A program made the position numbers and the translations under genes. From Streptomonospora salina (GTDB lineage Bacteria > Actinomycetota > Actinomycetes > Streptosporangiales > Streptosporangiaceae): a stretch of DNA of 64,000 nucleotides. The stretch lies in assembly GCF_014204715.1 (NCBI RefSeq), contig NZ_JACHLY010000001.1, positions 1,054,001 through 1,118,000 of the forward strand. The letters are read 5' to 3'. Below the pieces are notes generated by a model. The model was not told where the DNA came from. It saw only the letters and a program-made list of their open reading frames with translations, and ran no database searches. Positions 26,708-34,607 of the stretch are shown piece by piece (the stretch's first letter is position 1; each line of letters starts with the position of its first letter).

Positions 26708-27778
26708 GTGAACAAGCGAGCCGCCAAGCTCGCCTCCGCTACCGCGGCAGGCGTGCTGACCCTGGCCTTGACGGCCTGTGACAACCCCGAAGGCGGGGAC
26801 GCCCAGGGCGACGGCGGAGGCGGAGGCGACGACGGGATCCGCGTCGGCCTCGCTTACGACGTCGGCGGTCGGGGCGACAAGTCGTTCAACGACTCGGCCT
26901 ACCGGGGCCTGCAGCAGGTCGAGGAGGAGCTGGGCATCAGCTCCGACAACATCCAGGATTTCGAGCCCAGCGAGGGCGAGTCGGACGTCGACAAGGAAGA
27001 ACGCCTCAAGAACATGGCCGACCAGGGCTTCGATGTGATCATCGGGGTGGGCTTCGCCTACACCCAGCCGATGATCAACGTGGCCGGCGAGGACGCCTAC
27101 TCCGACGTCGACTTCGCCATCGTCGACTCCGAGATCACCGACCAGGACAACGTCACCAGCCTGGTCTTCGCCGAAGAGGAGGCCTCCTACCTGGTCGGCG
27201 CGGCAGCCGCGCTGAAGACCGAGGAGGACCACATCGGCTTCGTCGGCGGTGTCGAGACCCCGCTGATCCACAAGTTCGAGGCCGGATACGTGGCCGGGGC
27301 GCAAGAGATCAACCCCGATGTCGAGATCGAGACCGCCTACCTCACCCAGCCGCCGGACATGAGCGGCTTCTCCGACCCGGCGACGGGCCGCAGCACCGCC
27401 CAGGGCCAGCTGGACCAGGGCGCCGACGTCATCTACCACGCGGCGGGCGCCTCCGGTAACGGCGTGCTCGAAGCGGTGGCCGGCGCCGAGAAGATGTTCA
27501 TCGGCGTCGACAGCGACCAGTACAAGACGGCCCCCGAGGATCAGAAGCAGTACGTGATCACCTCGGCGGTCAAGCGCGTGGACACCGCGGTGTTCGAGTT
27601 CGTGGAGTCGGTGCAGAACGGCGAGGCGCAGTCGGGTATCCAGCGCTTCGACCTCGCCAGCGGCGGCGTCGGCTACTCCACGTCCAACGAGGACGCGATC
27701 TCCGACGTGCAGGACCGTCTCGACGAGCTCAAGCAGCAGATCGTCGACGGCGAGATCGAGGTCCCGAGCGAGCCCTGA
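26708..27778 (+). CDS. BMP family nucleoside-binding lipoprotein
   Basis: Substrate-binding lipoprotein of a nucleoside ABC importer. Signal peptide with lipobox LTAC (Cys at about residue 24), then a Gly/Asp-rich linker. The BMP domain shows IRVGLAYDVGGRGDKSFNDS, DVIIGVGFAYTQPMINVA, IGFVGGVETPLIHKFEAGY and KMFIGVDSDQYKTAPEDQK. 356 residues. GTG start chosen for its ribosome binding site. The next three genes encode the ATPase and permeases, separated by two strong hairpins that may let the binding protein be made in excess. Confidence 0.92.
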   Translation: MNKRAAKLASATAAGVLTLALTACDNPEGGDAQGDGGGGGDDGIRVGLAYDVGGRGDKSFNDSAYRGLQQVEEELGISSDNIQDFEPSEGESDVDKEERLKNMADQGFDVIIGVGFAYTQPMINVAGEDAYSDVDFAIVDSEITDQDNVTSLVFAEEEASYLVGAAAALKTEEDHIGFVGGVETPLIHKFEAGYVAGAQEINPDVEIETAYLTQPPDMSGFSDPATGRSTAQGQLDQGADVIYHAAGASGNGVLEAVAGAEKMFIGVDSDQYKTAPEDQKQYVITSAVKRVDTAVFEFVESVQNGEAQSGIQRFDLASGGVGYSTSNEDAISDVQDRLDELKQQIVDGEIEVPSEP

Positions 27779-27833
27779 GGCGCGAAGGCTAAGGTGGTCC
27801 CGCACAGCCGGGCCCGCCCGGCCGCAGACGCCC

Positions 27834-27873
27834 CGTCACCGGGGTCCGGAAAGGTTTCCGGGCCCCGGTGACG
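27834..27873 (+). terminator. Strong intercistronic hairpin (attenuator) after the BMP lipoprotein gene
   Basis: 19-bp stem with one G-U-type mismatch: CGTCACCGGGGTCCGGAAA (27834-27852) and TTTCCGGGCCCCGGTGACG (27855-27873) around a GG loop. It lies 55 nt after the lipoprotein stop. Partial termination or 3'-end mRNA protection would raise binding-protein levels over permease levels. Confidence 0.65.
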
Positions 27874-27896
27874 CGATCCACACCTCCCCCAGCTCC

Positions 27897-27939
27897 GCCG
27901 CCGGCGGCCGCGCGTTCGCGCGCAACGGCCGCCGGCGGC
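27897..27939 (+). promoter_or_regulatory. Second intercistronic hairpin just before nupA-type gene
   Basis: Perfect 14-bp stem GCCGCCGGCGGCCG (27897-27910) / CGGCCGCCGGCGGC (27926-27939). Its 15-nt loop can form a further CGCG-TTCG-CGCG mini-stem. It ends 25 nt before the ATPase ATG, just ahead of the AGGAG ribosome binding site, followed by CTGATTTT. It could be a terminator or a translation-control structure. Confidence 0.5.
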
Positions 27940-27964
27940 CTGATTTTCGCCAGCTAGGAGTCGG

Positions 27965-29539
27965 ATGAGCAGCGCACCGTCCGGCGGCGGGGAGGAACCT
28001 CCCGCCGTCGAGCTGCGTGGGATAACCAAGAGGTTCCCGGGGGTCGTGGCCAACCACGACATCGATATCGCCGTGGGCTCCGGAACGGTCCACGCCATCG
28101 TGGGTGAGAACGGCGCCGGCAAGTCCACGCTGATGAAGACCCTCTACGGCATGCACCGGCCGGACGAGGGCACCATCGCCGTCCAAGGCGCGGAGGTGCG
28201 GCTGGGCTCCCCGTCCGAGGCCATCAAGCACGGCATCGGCATGGTGCACCAGCACTTCATGCTCGCCGACAACCTCACCGTGCTGGAGAACGTGGTGCTG
28301 GGCGCCGAGCGCCGCAGCGGCATCGGCCAGGGCGCGCGGGCCCGCATCGGGGCTCTGTCCGAGCAGTACGGGCTGGGTGTGGAGCCCGACCGGCTGATGG
28401 AGGAACTGGGGGTCGGCCAGCGCCAGCGCGTCGAGATCCTCAAGGTGCTCTACCGCGGCGCCGGCATCGTCATCCTGGACGAGCCCACCGCGGTGCTGGT
28501 GCCCCAGGAGGTCGACGAGCTGTTCGACAACCTGCGCGAGCTCAAGCGGGAGGGCCTGACGGTCATCTTCATCTCGCACAAGCTCGACGAGGTGCTGTCG
28601 GTGGCCGACACCATCACCGTCATCCGCCGCGGGACCACGGTGGCCACCGTCGACCCGGGCGGCACGACCGCCCGCGAGCTGGCCACTCTGATGGTCGGCG
28701 GCGAGCTCCCCGTGCCCGAGCTGCGCGATTCCACGGTCACCGACCGACCGATGCTGGAGGTCGGCGGCCTGCGGGTGGGCGACCCCGGCGGCCGGCCGGT
28801 CGTCGACGACGTGTCGCTGAACATCCGCGAAGGCGAGATCGTGGGCATCGCGGGGGTCGAGGGCAACGGCCAGTCCGAACTGATCGAGGCCGTCATGGGC
28901 ATGCTGCCGGTGGAGGCCGGGAGCGTGCGGCTGGACGGCGGCGACATCACCGGTTGGGACACGCTGGCGATCCGCGAGGCGGGGGTCGGCTACATCCCCG
29001 AGGACCGGACCCGCCACGGGATGCTGCTGGAATCCCCCCTGTGGGAGAACCGCATCCTCGGCCATCAGGGCGAGCGCCCCAACTCCCGCGGCATCTGGGT
29101 CGACCGCGCCGGCGCGCGCGCCGACACCGAGCGGATCGTGGCCGACTACGACGTGCGCACCCCCGGCATCGACGTCATCGCCGAGGCGCTCAGCGGCGGC
29201 AACCAGCAGAAACTGATCGTGGGGCGCGAGATGAGCGGCGGCCCCAAGGTGCTGGTGGCGGCCCATCCCACCCGGGGCGTGGACGTGGGGGCCCAGGCGG
29301 CGATCTGGGAGCACCTGCGGCGGGCGCGCGGCGACGGGCTCGCCGTGCTGCTGGTCTCGGCGGATCTGGACGAGCTGATCGGCATGTCCGACACGCTGCA
29401 CGTCATTCTGCGCGGCCGACTGGTGGCGGAGGCCGACCCGATGACGGTGACGCCCGAAGAACTGGGTGCGGCGATGACCGGTGCCGGTCTGCGCGACGAC
29501 GCCGGCGGTACCGGCGGTGAAGGCGAGGGCGGCGAATGA
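27965..29539 (+). CDS. Nucleoside ABC transporter ATP-binding protein (two ABC domains)
   Basis: 524 residues with two tandem ABC domains, as in the NupA/RbsA group. First domain: Walker A VGENGAGKSTLMKTLYG near residue 38, ABC signature in ELGVGQRQRVEILK, Walker B IVILDEPTAVL. Second domain: degenerate P-loop VGIAGVEGNGQSELIEAVMG, signature EALSGGNQQKLIVGRE. The incomplete second P-loop is normal for this family. AGGAG precedes the ATG. It overlaps the next gene by ATGA. It powers uptake of the nucleoside delivered by the BMP lipoprotein. Confidence 0.92.
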   Translation: MSSAPSGGGEEPPAVELRGITKRFPGVVANHDIDIAVGSGTVHAIVGENGAGKSTLMKTLYGMHRPDEGTIAVQGAEVRLGSPSEAIKHGIGMVHQHFMLADNLTVLENVVLGAERRSGIGQGARARIGALSEQYGLGVEPDRLMEELGVGQRQRVEILKVLYRGAGIVILDEPTAVLVPQEVDELFDNLRELKREGLTVIFISHKLDEVLSVADTITVIRRGTTVATVDPGGTTARELATLMVGGELPVPELRDSTVTDRPMLEVGGLRVGDPGGRPVVDDVSLNIREGEIVGIAGVEGNGQSELIEAVMGMLPVEAGSVRLDGGDITGWDTLAIREAGVGYIPEDRTRHGMLLESPLWENRILGHQGERPNSRGIWVDRAGARADTERIVADYDVRTPGIDVIAEALSGGNQQKLIVGREMSGGPKVLVAAHPTRGVDVGAQAAIWEHLRRARGDGLAVLLVSADLDELIGMSDTLHVILRGRLVAEADPMTVTPEELGAAMTGAGLRDDAGGTGGEGEGGE

Positions 29540-30972
29540 GGATCCCCTACGGCCCGCCGGCGGTTGCCGGTGCGGCGGCCGTGGTCGGCGCGGGCGTCAC
29601 CGCGGCCGCCGATACGGGCCTGCTCGCGCCCGCTGCGGCGGCACTGGGCGTGGCGGCGGCCTTCGCCGTTGCGGTGCTGACGACCCGGCCCACCACCGAC
29701 GATGCCGACACGCGCATGCACCGGTTGCTGGTCGCCCCCATCGCGCTGGTACTGGCCGTGGTCCTCGGCCTGCTGGCGGGCGGGATCGTCGACTGGTGGC
29801 TGATCGAGCCGGCCGCCTACCCGCTGGGCGGGGCGATCGGCTCGGTGGCGGCGTTCCTGCTGTACCGGCGGCTGTCGACCACGCTGGCGCTGTCGTTCGG
29901 TGCCGTGGTGGCGGCCGGCGTGCTGGCGCTGGCGGTGACCGCGCTGGTGCTCCGGATCAGCGGCGTCGCGCCGTTCCACGCGTTCAGCCGGATGCTGGAG
30001 TTCGGGCTGCGGCCCGACAGCCTGGTCATCATGGTCAACTCCGGCACGACCTTCTACCTGTCGGCGGTGGCGGTGGCGATCGGCTTCAAGATGAAGCTGT
30101 TCAACATCGGCGTGGACGGCCAGTACCGGCTGGCGGCGCTGATGGCCGCGGCGGTGGGCGGCTACTGGGTGATGCCGCCGGTCGTGCACCAGATCGTGGT
30201 CATGGCGGTCGCGGTGGCCGTCGGCGGCGTCTGGGCGGGCATCGCCGGATACCTGAAGGTGGCCCGCGGCGTCTCCGAGGTGATCTCCACGATCATGCTG
30301 AACTCGGTGGCTACCGGCATCACCGCCTACATGCTCAACACCGACCGGCTGGCCGTGCAGATCAGCACCAACAACATCGGCACACCCGAGATCCCGGAGT
30401 CGGGGTGGATCCCCGGCATTCCCGCCGGGTTCATGGGCGCCGACCGCGACATCTTCGGGCTGGTGGTGCTGGCGGCCCTGGTGGGTGTCGGCTACTGGCT
30501 CATGCTCAACCGCACCCGGTTCGGCTTCGACCTGCGCGCCACCGGTCAGTCGCCCACCGCGGCACGGGCCAGCGGCATCGACATCAAGCGCATGGTGCTG
30601 CTGTCGATGGTCATCTCCGGGATGATCGCCGGGCTGGTGGGCATGCCCCAGCTGCTCGGCCAGTCCCACTACTACGCCCTGGACTTCCCCACCGGCATCG
30701 GGTTCACCGGCATCGCGATCGCGCTGCTGGGGCGCAACCACCCGGTGGGCATCGCGTTCGCCGCACTGTTCTGGGCGTTTCTGGACCAGTCCAGCCAGAT
30801 CCTGGACTTCGAGGGCATTCCCAAGGAGATCGCCGTGGTCACCCAGGCCACCATCGTGCTGACCGTGGTCGTGGTGTACGAGGTCGTGCACCGCTGGGGT
30901 CTGCGCTACCAGCAGCAGCAGGTCGGCCGGGAACTGGCCCGCGGCGAGCGTGAGGAGGCGGCGGCGTCATGA
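29536..30972 (+). CDS. Nucleoside ABC transporter permease (NupB/YufP type)
   Basis: 478 residues, about 10-12 membrane helices. The N-terminal ~110 residues add two to four extra helices before the conserved core. The core shows FKMKLFNIGVDGQYRLAAL, ISTIMLNSVATGITAYML, FGFDLRATGQSPTAARASGI and GFTGIAIALLGRNHPVGIAF, all typical of the branched-chain/nucleoside permease family. The stop overlaps the second permease start (ATGA). Confidence 0.9.
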   Translation: MRIPYGPPAVAGAAAVVGAGVTAAADTGLLAPAAAALGVAAAFAVAVLTTRPTTDDADTRMHRLLVAPIALVLAVVLGLLAGGIVDWWLIEPAAYPLGGAIGSVAAFLLYRRLSTTLALSFGAVVAAGVLALAVTALVLRISGVAPFHAFSRMLEFGLRPDSLVIMVNSGTTFYLSAVAVAIGFKMKLFNIGVDGQYRLAALMAAAVGGYWVMPPVVHQIVVMAVAVAVGGVWAGIAGYLKVARGVSEVISTIMLNSVATGITAYMLNTDRLAVQISTNNIGTPEIPESGWIPGIPAGFMGADRDIFGLVVLAALVGVGYWLMLNRTRFGFDLRATGQSPTAARASGIDIKRMVLLSMVISGMIAGLVGMPQLLGQSHYYALDFPTGIGFTGIAIALLGRNHPVGIAFAALFWAFLDQSSQILDFEGIPKEIAVVTQATIVLTVVVVYEVVHRWGLRYQQQQVGRELARGEREEAAAS

Positions 30973-32438
30973 GCCAGGATCTGACGGTCACCGAGGCCCC
31001 CGCGGCCGCCGGCGGCCGGCGCGGCGGCCGGTCGCGGTGGCGCTTCGTCAGCGTCGCCCTCGCGGCGTTCGTCGCGCTGGCGGGGGTGCGTGCCATCGCC
31101 GACCAGCCGATGCTGACCAGCCCCGGCACCATCCAAGCGACGCTGGCGTTCGCGGTGCCGATCGGGTTGGCCGGGCTGGGCGGGGTGTGGGCCGAACGCG
31201 CCGGGATCATCAACATCGGCCTCGAAGGCATGATGGTGCTGGGCACCTGGTTCGGCGCCTACTTCGCCTTCACCTTCGACGACCCGTGGGCGGGGCTGGT
31301 CGCCGGCGTGCTGGGCGGCATGGCCGGCGGGCTGATCCACGCGGTGGCCACGGTGACGTTCGGCGTGGACCACATCGTCTCGGGCGTGGCGATCAACATC
31401 CTCGCCGTGGGCGCGATGCGCTACCTGTCGCTGCTGTTCTTCGTCGACACCCCCGGCGGGGGCGCGGCCCAATCGCCGCAGCTTCCGGAGTTCCCGCAGG
31501 TGGGGCTGCCGTTCGTGGCCGATGCGCTGGCACCGGTGCGCGATTCGGGCGTCTTCCTGCTGGCCGACACCGCCTCGCTGGTCACCGGGCTGACGACGGG
31601 CATGTCGGTGGTGACGCTGCTGGCGATCCTGCTGGCGCCGCTGACGTTCGCGGTACTGTGGCACACCCCGTTCGGGCTGCGGCTGCGTTCGTGCGGGGAG
31701 AACCCTGACGCCGCCGAGTCGCTGGGTGTTCCGGTCTACGCCTACAAGTTCACCGCGGTGGTGTTCTCCGGCGGGTTCGCCGGCATGGGCGGGGTCTTCC
31801 TCGCGATGGTGGCCTCGTCGGTGTACCAGGAGGGCCAGACCGGCGGGCGCGGCTACATCGGCCTCGCCGCCATGATCTTCGGCAACTGGCGGCCGGGCGG
31901 GCTGGCGATGGGCGCCGGGCTGTTCGGGTTCACCGACGCGCTCCAGGTGCGCGGCGGCGGTGGCGCGGTGCACGCGCTGCTGCTGCTGATCGCGCTGGCG
32001 CTGCTGGCGGGCGCGGCCGCCGTGCTGGCGGCGGCGGCCTGGCGCACGCGCGGCACCGCCGGCTTCGCCCGCGTGGCCGGCGTCGGCGGCGTGTTCGCCG
32101 CGGGCACCGCGCTCGCCGCGGTCGGCGGCGCGGCGGCGGCCACCGGCGCCGCCTGGTGGTGGGCCGCCGCGGCACTGGGCGCGGCCGCGGGTGCGGCCGC
32201 GGCGGTGCGGGCGCTGCGCGCATGGCCCGCGGCGGCCGGCAAACCGCCGGTGTCGGCGGTGGCCGCGGCGGCCGCGGGCGTCCTGGTACTGGTGTGGTAC
32301 TTCGCCACCGACGCGCTGCCCGGCCAACTGGTCACCTACAGCCCGCACATCGCGACGCTGCTGGTGCTGGCGCTGGCGTCCCAGCGCCTGCGCCCGCCGG
32401 CGAACGTGGGCCGGCAGTGGCGCAAGGGGCGCGCGTGA
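30969..32438 (+). CDS. Nucleoside ABC transporter permease (NupC/YufQ type) with extended C-terminus
   Basis: 489 residues. Core signature: ERAGIINIGLEGMMVLGTW, FGVDHIVSGVAINILAVGAM, LRSCGENPDAAESLGVPVYA and GRGYIGLAAMIFGNWRPGGL. After the core (about residue 325) there is an Ala-rich, hydrophobic extension of some 150 residues predicted to form about four or five more helices, much longer than in Bacillus-type homologues. It forms the membrane channel with the previous gene. The stop is 165 nt before the cytidine deaminase gene. Confidence 0.88.
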   Translation: MSQDLTVTEAPAAAGGRRGGRSRWRFVSVALAAFVALAGVRAIADQPMLTSPGTIQATLAFAVPIGLAGLGGVWAERAGIINIGLEGMMVLGTWFGAYFAFTFDDPWAGLVAGVLGGMAGGLIHAVATVTFGVDHIVSGVAINILAVGAMRYLSLLFFVDTPGGGAAQSPQLPEFPQVGLPFVADALAPVRDSGVFLLADTASLVTGLTTGMSVVTLLAILLAPLTFAVLWHTPFGLRLRSCGENPDAAESLGVPVYAYKFTAVVFSGGFAGMGGVFLAMVASSVYQEGQTGGRGYIGLAAMIFGNWRPGGLAMGAGLFGFTDALQVRGGGGAVHALLLLIALALLAGAAAVLAAAAWRTRGTAGFARVAGVGGVFAAGTALAAVGGAAAATGAAWWWAAAALGAAAGAAAAVRALRAWPAAAGKPPVSAVAAAAAGVLVLVWYFATDALPGQLVTYSPHIATLLVLALASQRLRPPANVGRQWRKGRA

Positions 32439-32603
32439 GCCGCGGGCGCCCGGCCGCGCGCGGCCGGATCGGCGGCGCACGCCGCGTCGCCGGCGCCGGC
32501 TCGGCGCGGCGCTGCCGCGGGGTGCGGTAGGGGTACAGGAGCGGCTGCGCCTGCGGCCGGCGCGCAAGCGGCCCGGAACGGGCGGGCACGGAAGGTGGCG
32601 ACG

Positions 32604-33029
32604 ATGGCCGAGCACACGCCCGGCGGCGGTACCGGGGCGGCGCAGGTCGACTGGCCGCGACTGCGTACGGTGGCCGCGCGGGCGCAAGAGCGCGCCTACG
32701 CACCCTATTCGGGGTTCCCGGTGGGGGCGGCGGCGCTGGTCGACGACGGCCGGACGGTCTCGGGCTGCAACGTCGAGAACGCTTCCTACGGGCTGGGACT
32801 GTGCGCCGAGTGCGGCCTGGTTTCGGCCCTGCACGCCACCGGCGGCGGCCGGCTGCGCGCCTTCGCCTGCGTGGGCCCCTCCCCCGACCCGCTGATGCCG
32901 TGCGGCCGGTGCCGCCAGCTGCTCTACGAGCACGGCGGCGCGGGTCTGCTGGTGGACACCCCGCGCGGTGTGCTGGCGCTGGGCGAACTACTGCCCCAGG
33001 CGTTCGGCCCCGACGACCTGGACGGGTAG
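32604..33029 (+). CDS. cdd: Cytidine deaminase
   Basis: Zinc enzyme converting cytidine and deoxycytidine to uridine and deoxyuridine. The motif GCNVENASYGLGLCAECG near residue 55 carries the first zinc cysteine and catalytic Glu (CAE). MPCGRCRQLLYE near 98 provides the other two cysteines. 141 residues, typical of the homotetrameric type. ATG 32604 has GGAAGG 8 nt upstream. It sits between the importer genes and deoA, consistent with salvage of imported nucleosides. Confidence 0.93.
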   Translation: MAEHTPGGGTGAAQVDWPRLRTVAARAQERAYAPYSGFPVGAAALVDDGRTVSGCNVENASYGLGLCAECGLVSALHATGGGRLRAFACVGPSPDPLMPCGRCRQLLYEHGGAGLLVDTPRGVLALGELLPQAFGPDDLDG

Positions 33030-33116
33030 CCGGGCGGCCGCCCTCGCGCGGCCGCCGCCCGCCGGGCCGGGCACCGGCGACCCGCCCCGACCACCGACAC
33101 CCCACGGGAGGATCCG

Positions 33117-34388
33117 ATGGAGGCCATCGACGTCATCGCCGCCAAGCGCGACGGCGGCGAACTGACCCGCGAGCAGATCGACTGGGTCGTCGACGCCTAC
33201 ACCCGCGGCGCGGTGGCCGAAGAGCAGATGGCGGCGCTGTGCATGGCCGTGGTGTGGCGGGGCATGACCCGCGCCGAGACCGGCGCGTGGACCCGGGCGA
33301 TGCTGGACTCCGGCGAACGGCTCGATTTCTCCGGGCTCGGCCGGCCCACCACCGACAAGCACTCCACCGGCGGCGTCGGCGACAAGATCACGCTGGCGCT
33401 GACTCCGACGGTCGCCGCCTGCGGTGCGGCCGTGCCGCAGCTGTCGGGGCGCGGGCTCGGCCACACCGGCGGCACCCTGGACAAGCTGGAATCGATCCCG
33501 GGCTGGCACGCCGGCCTCACCCCCGAAGGGATGCGCCGCCGGCTCGGCGAGACGGGCGCCGTGGTGTGCGCGGCGGGGCCCGGCCTGGCGCCCGCCGACC
33601 GCAAGCTCTACGCGCTGCGCGACGTGACCGCGACCGTGGAGTCGATCCCGCTGATCGCCGCGTCGATCATGTCCAAGAAGCTCGCCGAAGGCACCGGTTC
33701 GCTGGTCCTGGACGTCAAGGTCGGATCGGGCGCGTTCATGAAGGACGTCGCCTCGGCGCGCGAACTCGCCGAGACGATGGTGGCCATCGGCACCGACCAC
33801 GGCGTGCGCACCCGGGCGCTGCTGACCGCGATGGACGCCCCGCTGGGCCGCCGCGTGGGCAACGCGCTGGAGGTCGCCGAAGCGGTGGAGGTGCTGGCCG
33901 GCGGCGGCCCCGGCGACGTCGTGGAGCTGACGGTCGAGCTGGCCCGGGAGATGCTGCAGGCGGCCGGCCTCCACGACGCCCGTGATCCCGCCGAGGCGCT
34001 GCGCGACGGCTCGGCGATGGACTCCTGGCGGCGGATGATCGCCGCACAGGGCGGCGATCCCGACGCCCCGACGCCGGTCGCCGCCGAACAGCGCGACGTC
34101 CTCGCTCCGGCGACGGGGACGCTGACGCGTCTGGACGCCTACGGGGTGGGCGTGGCCGCGTGGCGGCTGGGCGCGGGCCGGGCCCGCAAGGAGGACCCGG
34201 TCTCCGCCGGCGCCGGGGTCGAGCTGCACGCCGCCCCGGGCGAGGAGGTCCGTGCCGGACGGCCGCTGTTCACTCTGCACACCGACGGCCCCGACCGCTT
34301 CGGGCGCGCCGCCGAAGCTCTCGCCGACGCGTTCACGATCGACGGCCCGCCCGACCGCTTCCCCCTGATCCTCGACCGGGTGGGATGA
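33117..34388 (+). CDS. deoA: Thymidine (pyrimidine-nucleoside) phosphorylase
   Basis: Phosphorolyses thymidine or deoxyuridine to base plus 2-deoxyribose-1-phosphate. The family signature SGRGLGHTGGTLDKLESIPG lies near residue 112. The phosphate region DKHSTGGVGDK and VLDVKVGSGAFMKD are also intact. 423 residues is normal. GGGAGGATCCG precedes the ATG. It is the last plus-strand gene of the nucleoside island, convergent with the phosphomutase gene. Confidence 0.94.
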   Translation: MEAIDVIAAKRDGGELTREQIDWVVDAYTRGAVAEEQMAALCMAVVWRGMTRAETGAWTRAMLDSGERLDFSGLGRPTTDKHSTGGVGDKITLALTPTVAACGAAVPQLSGRGLGHTGGTLDKLESIPGWHAGLTPEGMRRRLGETGAVVCAAGPGLAPADRKLYALRDVTATVESIPLIAASIMSKKLAEGTGSLVLDVKVGSGAFMKDVASARELAETMVAIGTDHGVRTRALLTAMDAPLGRRVGNALEVAEAVEVLAGGGPGDVVELTVELAREMLQAAGLHDARDPAEALRDGSAMDSWRRMIAAQGGDPDAPTPVAAEQRDVLAPATGTLTRLDAYGVGVAAWRLGAGRARKEDPVSAGAGVELHAAPGEEVRAGRPLFTLHTDGPDRFGRAAEALADAFTIDGPPDRFPLILDRVG

Positions 34389-34432
34389 CCCGCCCGGCCG
34401 GCCGGAGCCGCGCGGTGGCCCGGACACCTCAC

Positions 34433-34496
34433 CGAGCGCGAGGTTTTAACCGGCACAGGTCCGTGGGTTCCCGGGGTGGGTGCAACACCGCGCTCG
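34433..34496. terminator. Long-loop hairpin with T-run between deoA and the phosphomutase gene
   Basis: CGAGCGCG (34433-34440) and CGCGCTCG (34489-34496) are exact reverse complements, and the right arm is followed by TTTT. The 48-nt loop contains a smaller GGTTTTAACC palindrome. It sits in the convergent gap 34389-34607, so it may end either transcript. Its right side reads GTGTTGCACCCACC on the minus strand, which recalls IS30-type ends, but no transposase is present. Confidence 0.4.
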
Positions 34497-34607
34497 TTTT
34501 CGGTGGACCCGACACAACGGGCACACCCGCCCCGTGTCCGGGCACGGACCGGCCCTCGGCCTCGGGCGGGCGCTCGCTGAACCGGGCCGGCGTCGCCTGA
34601 TGCGGCA

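Noticed and set aside
34433-34510. A tRNA or structured small RNA in the deoA-phosphomutase gap
   Set aside because: No anticodon arm, T-loop GGTTCAAATCC or CCA-end geometry can be folded; a long-loop hairpin explains it better.
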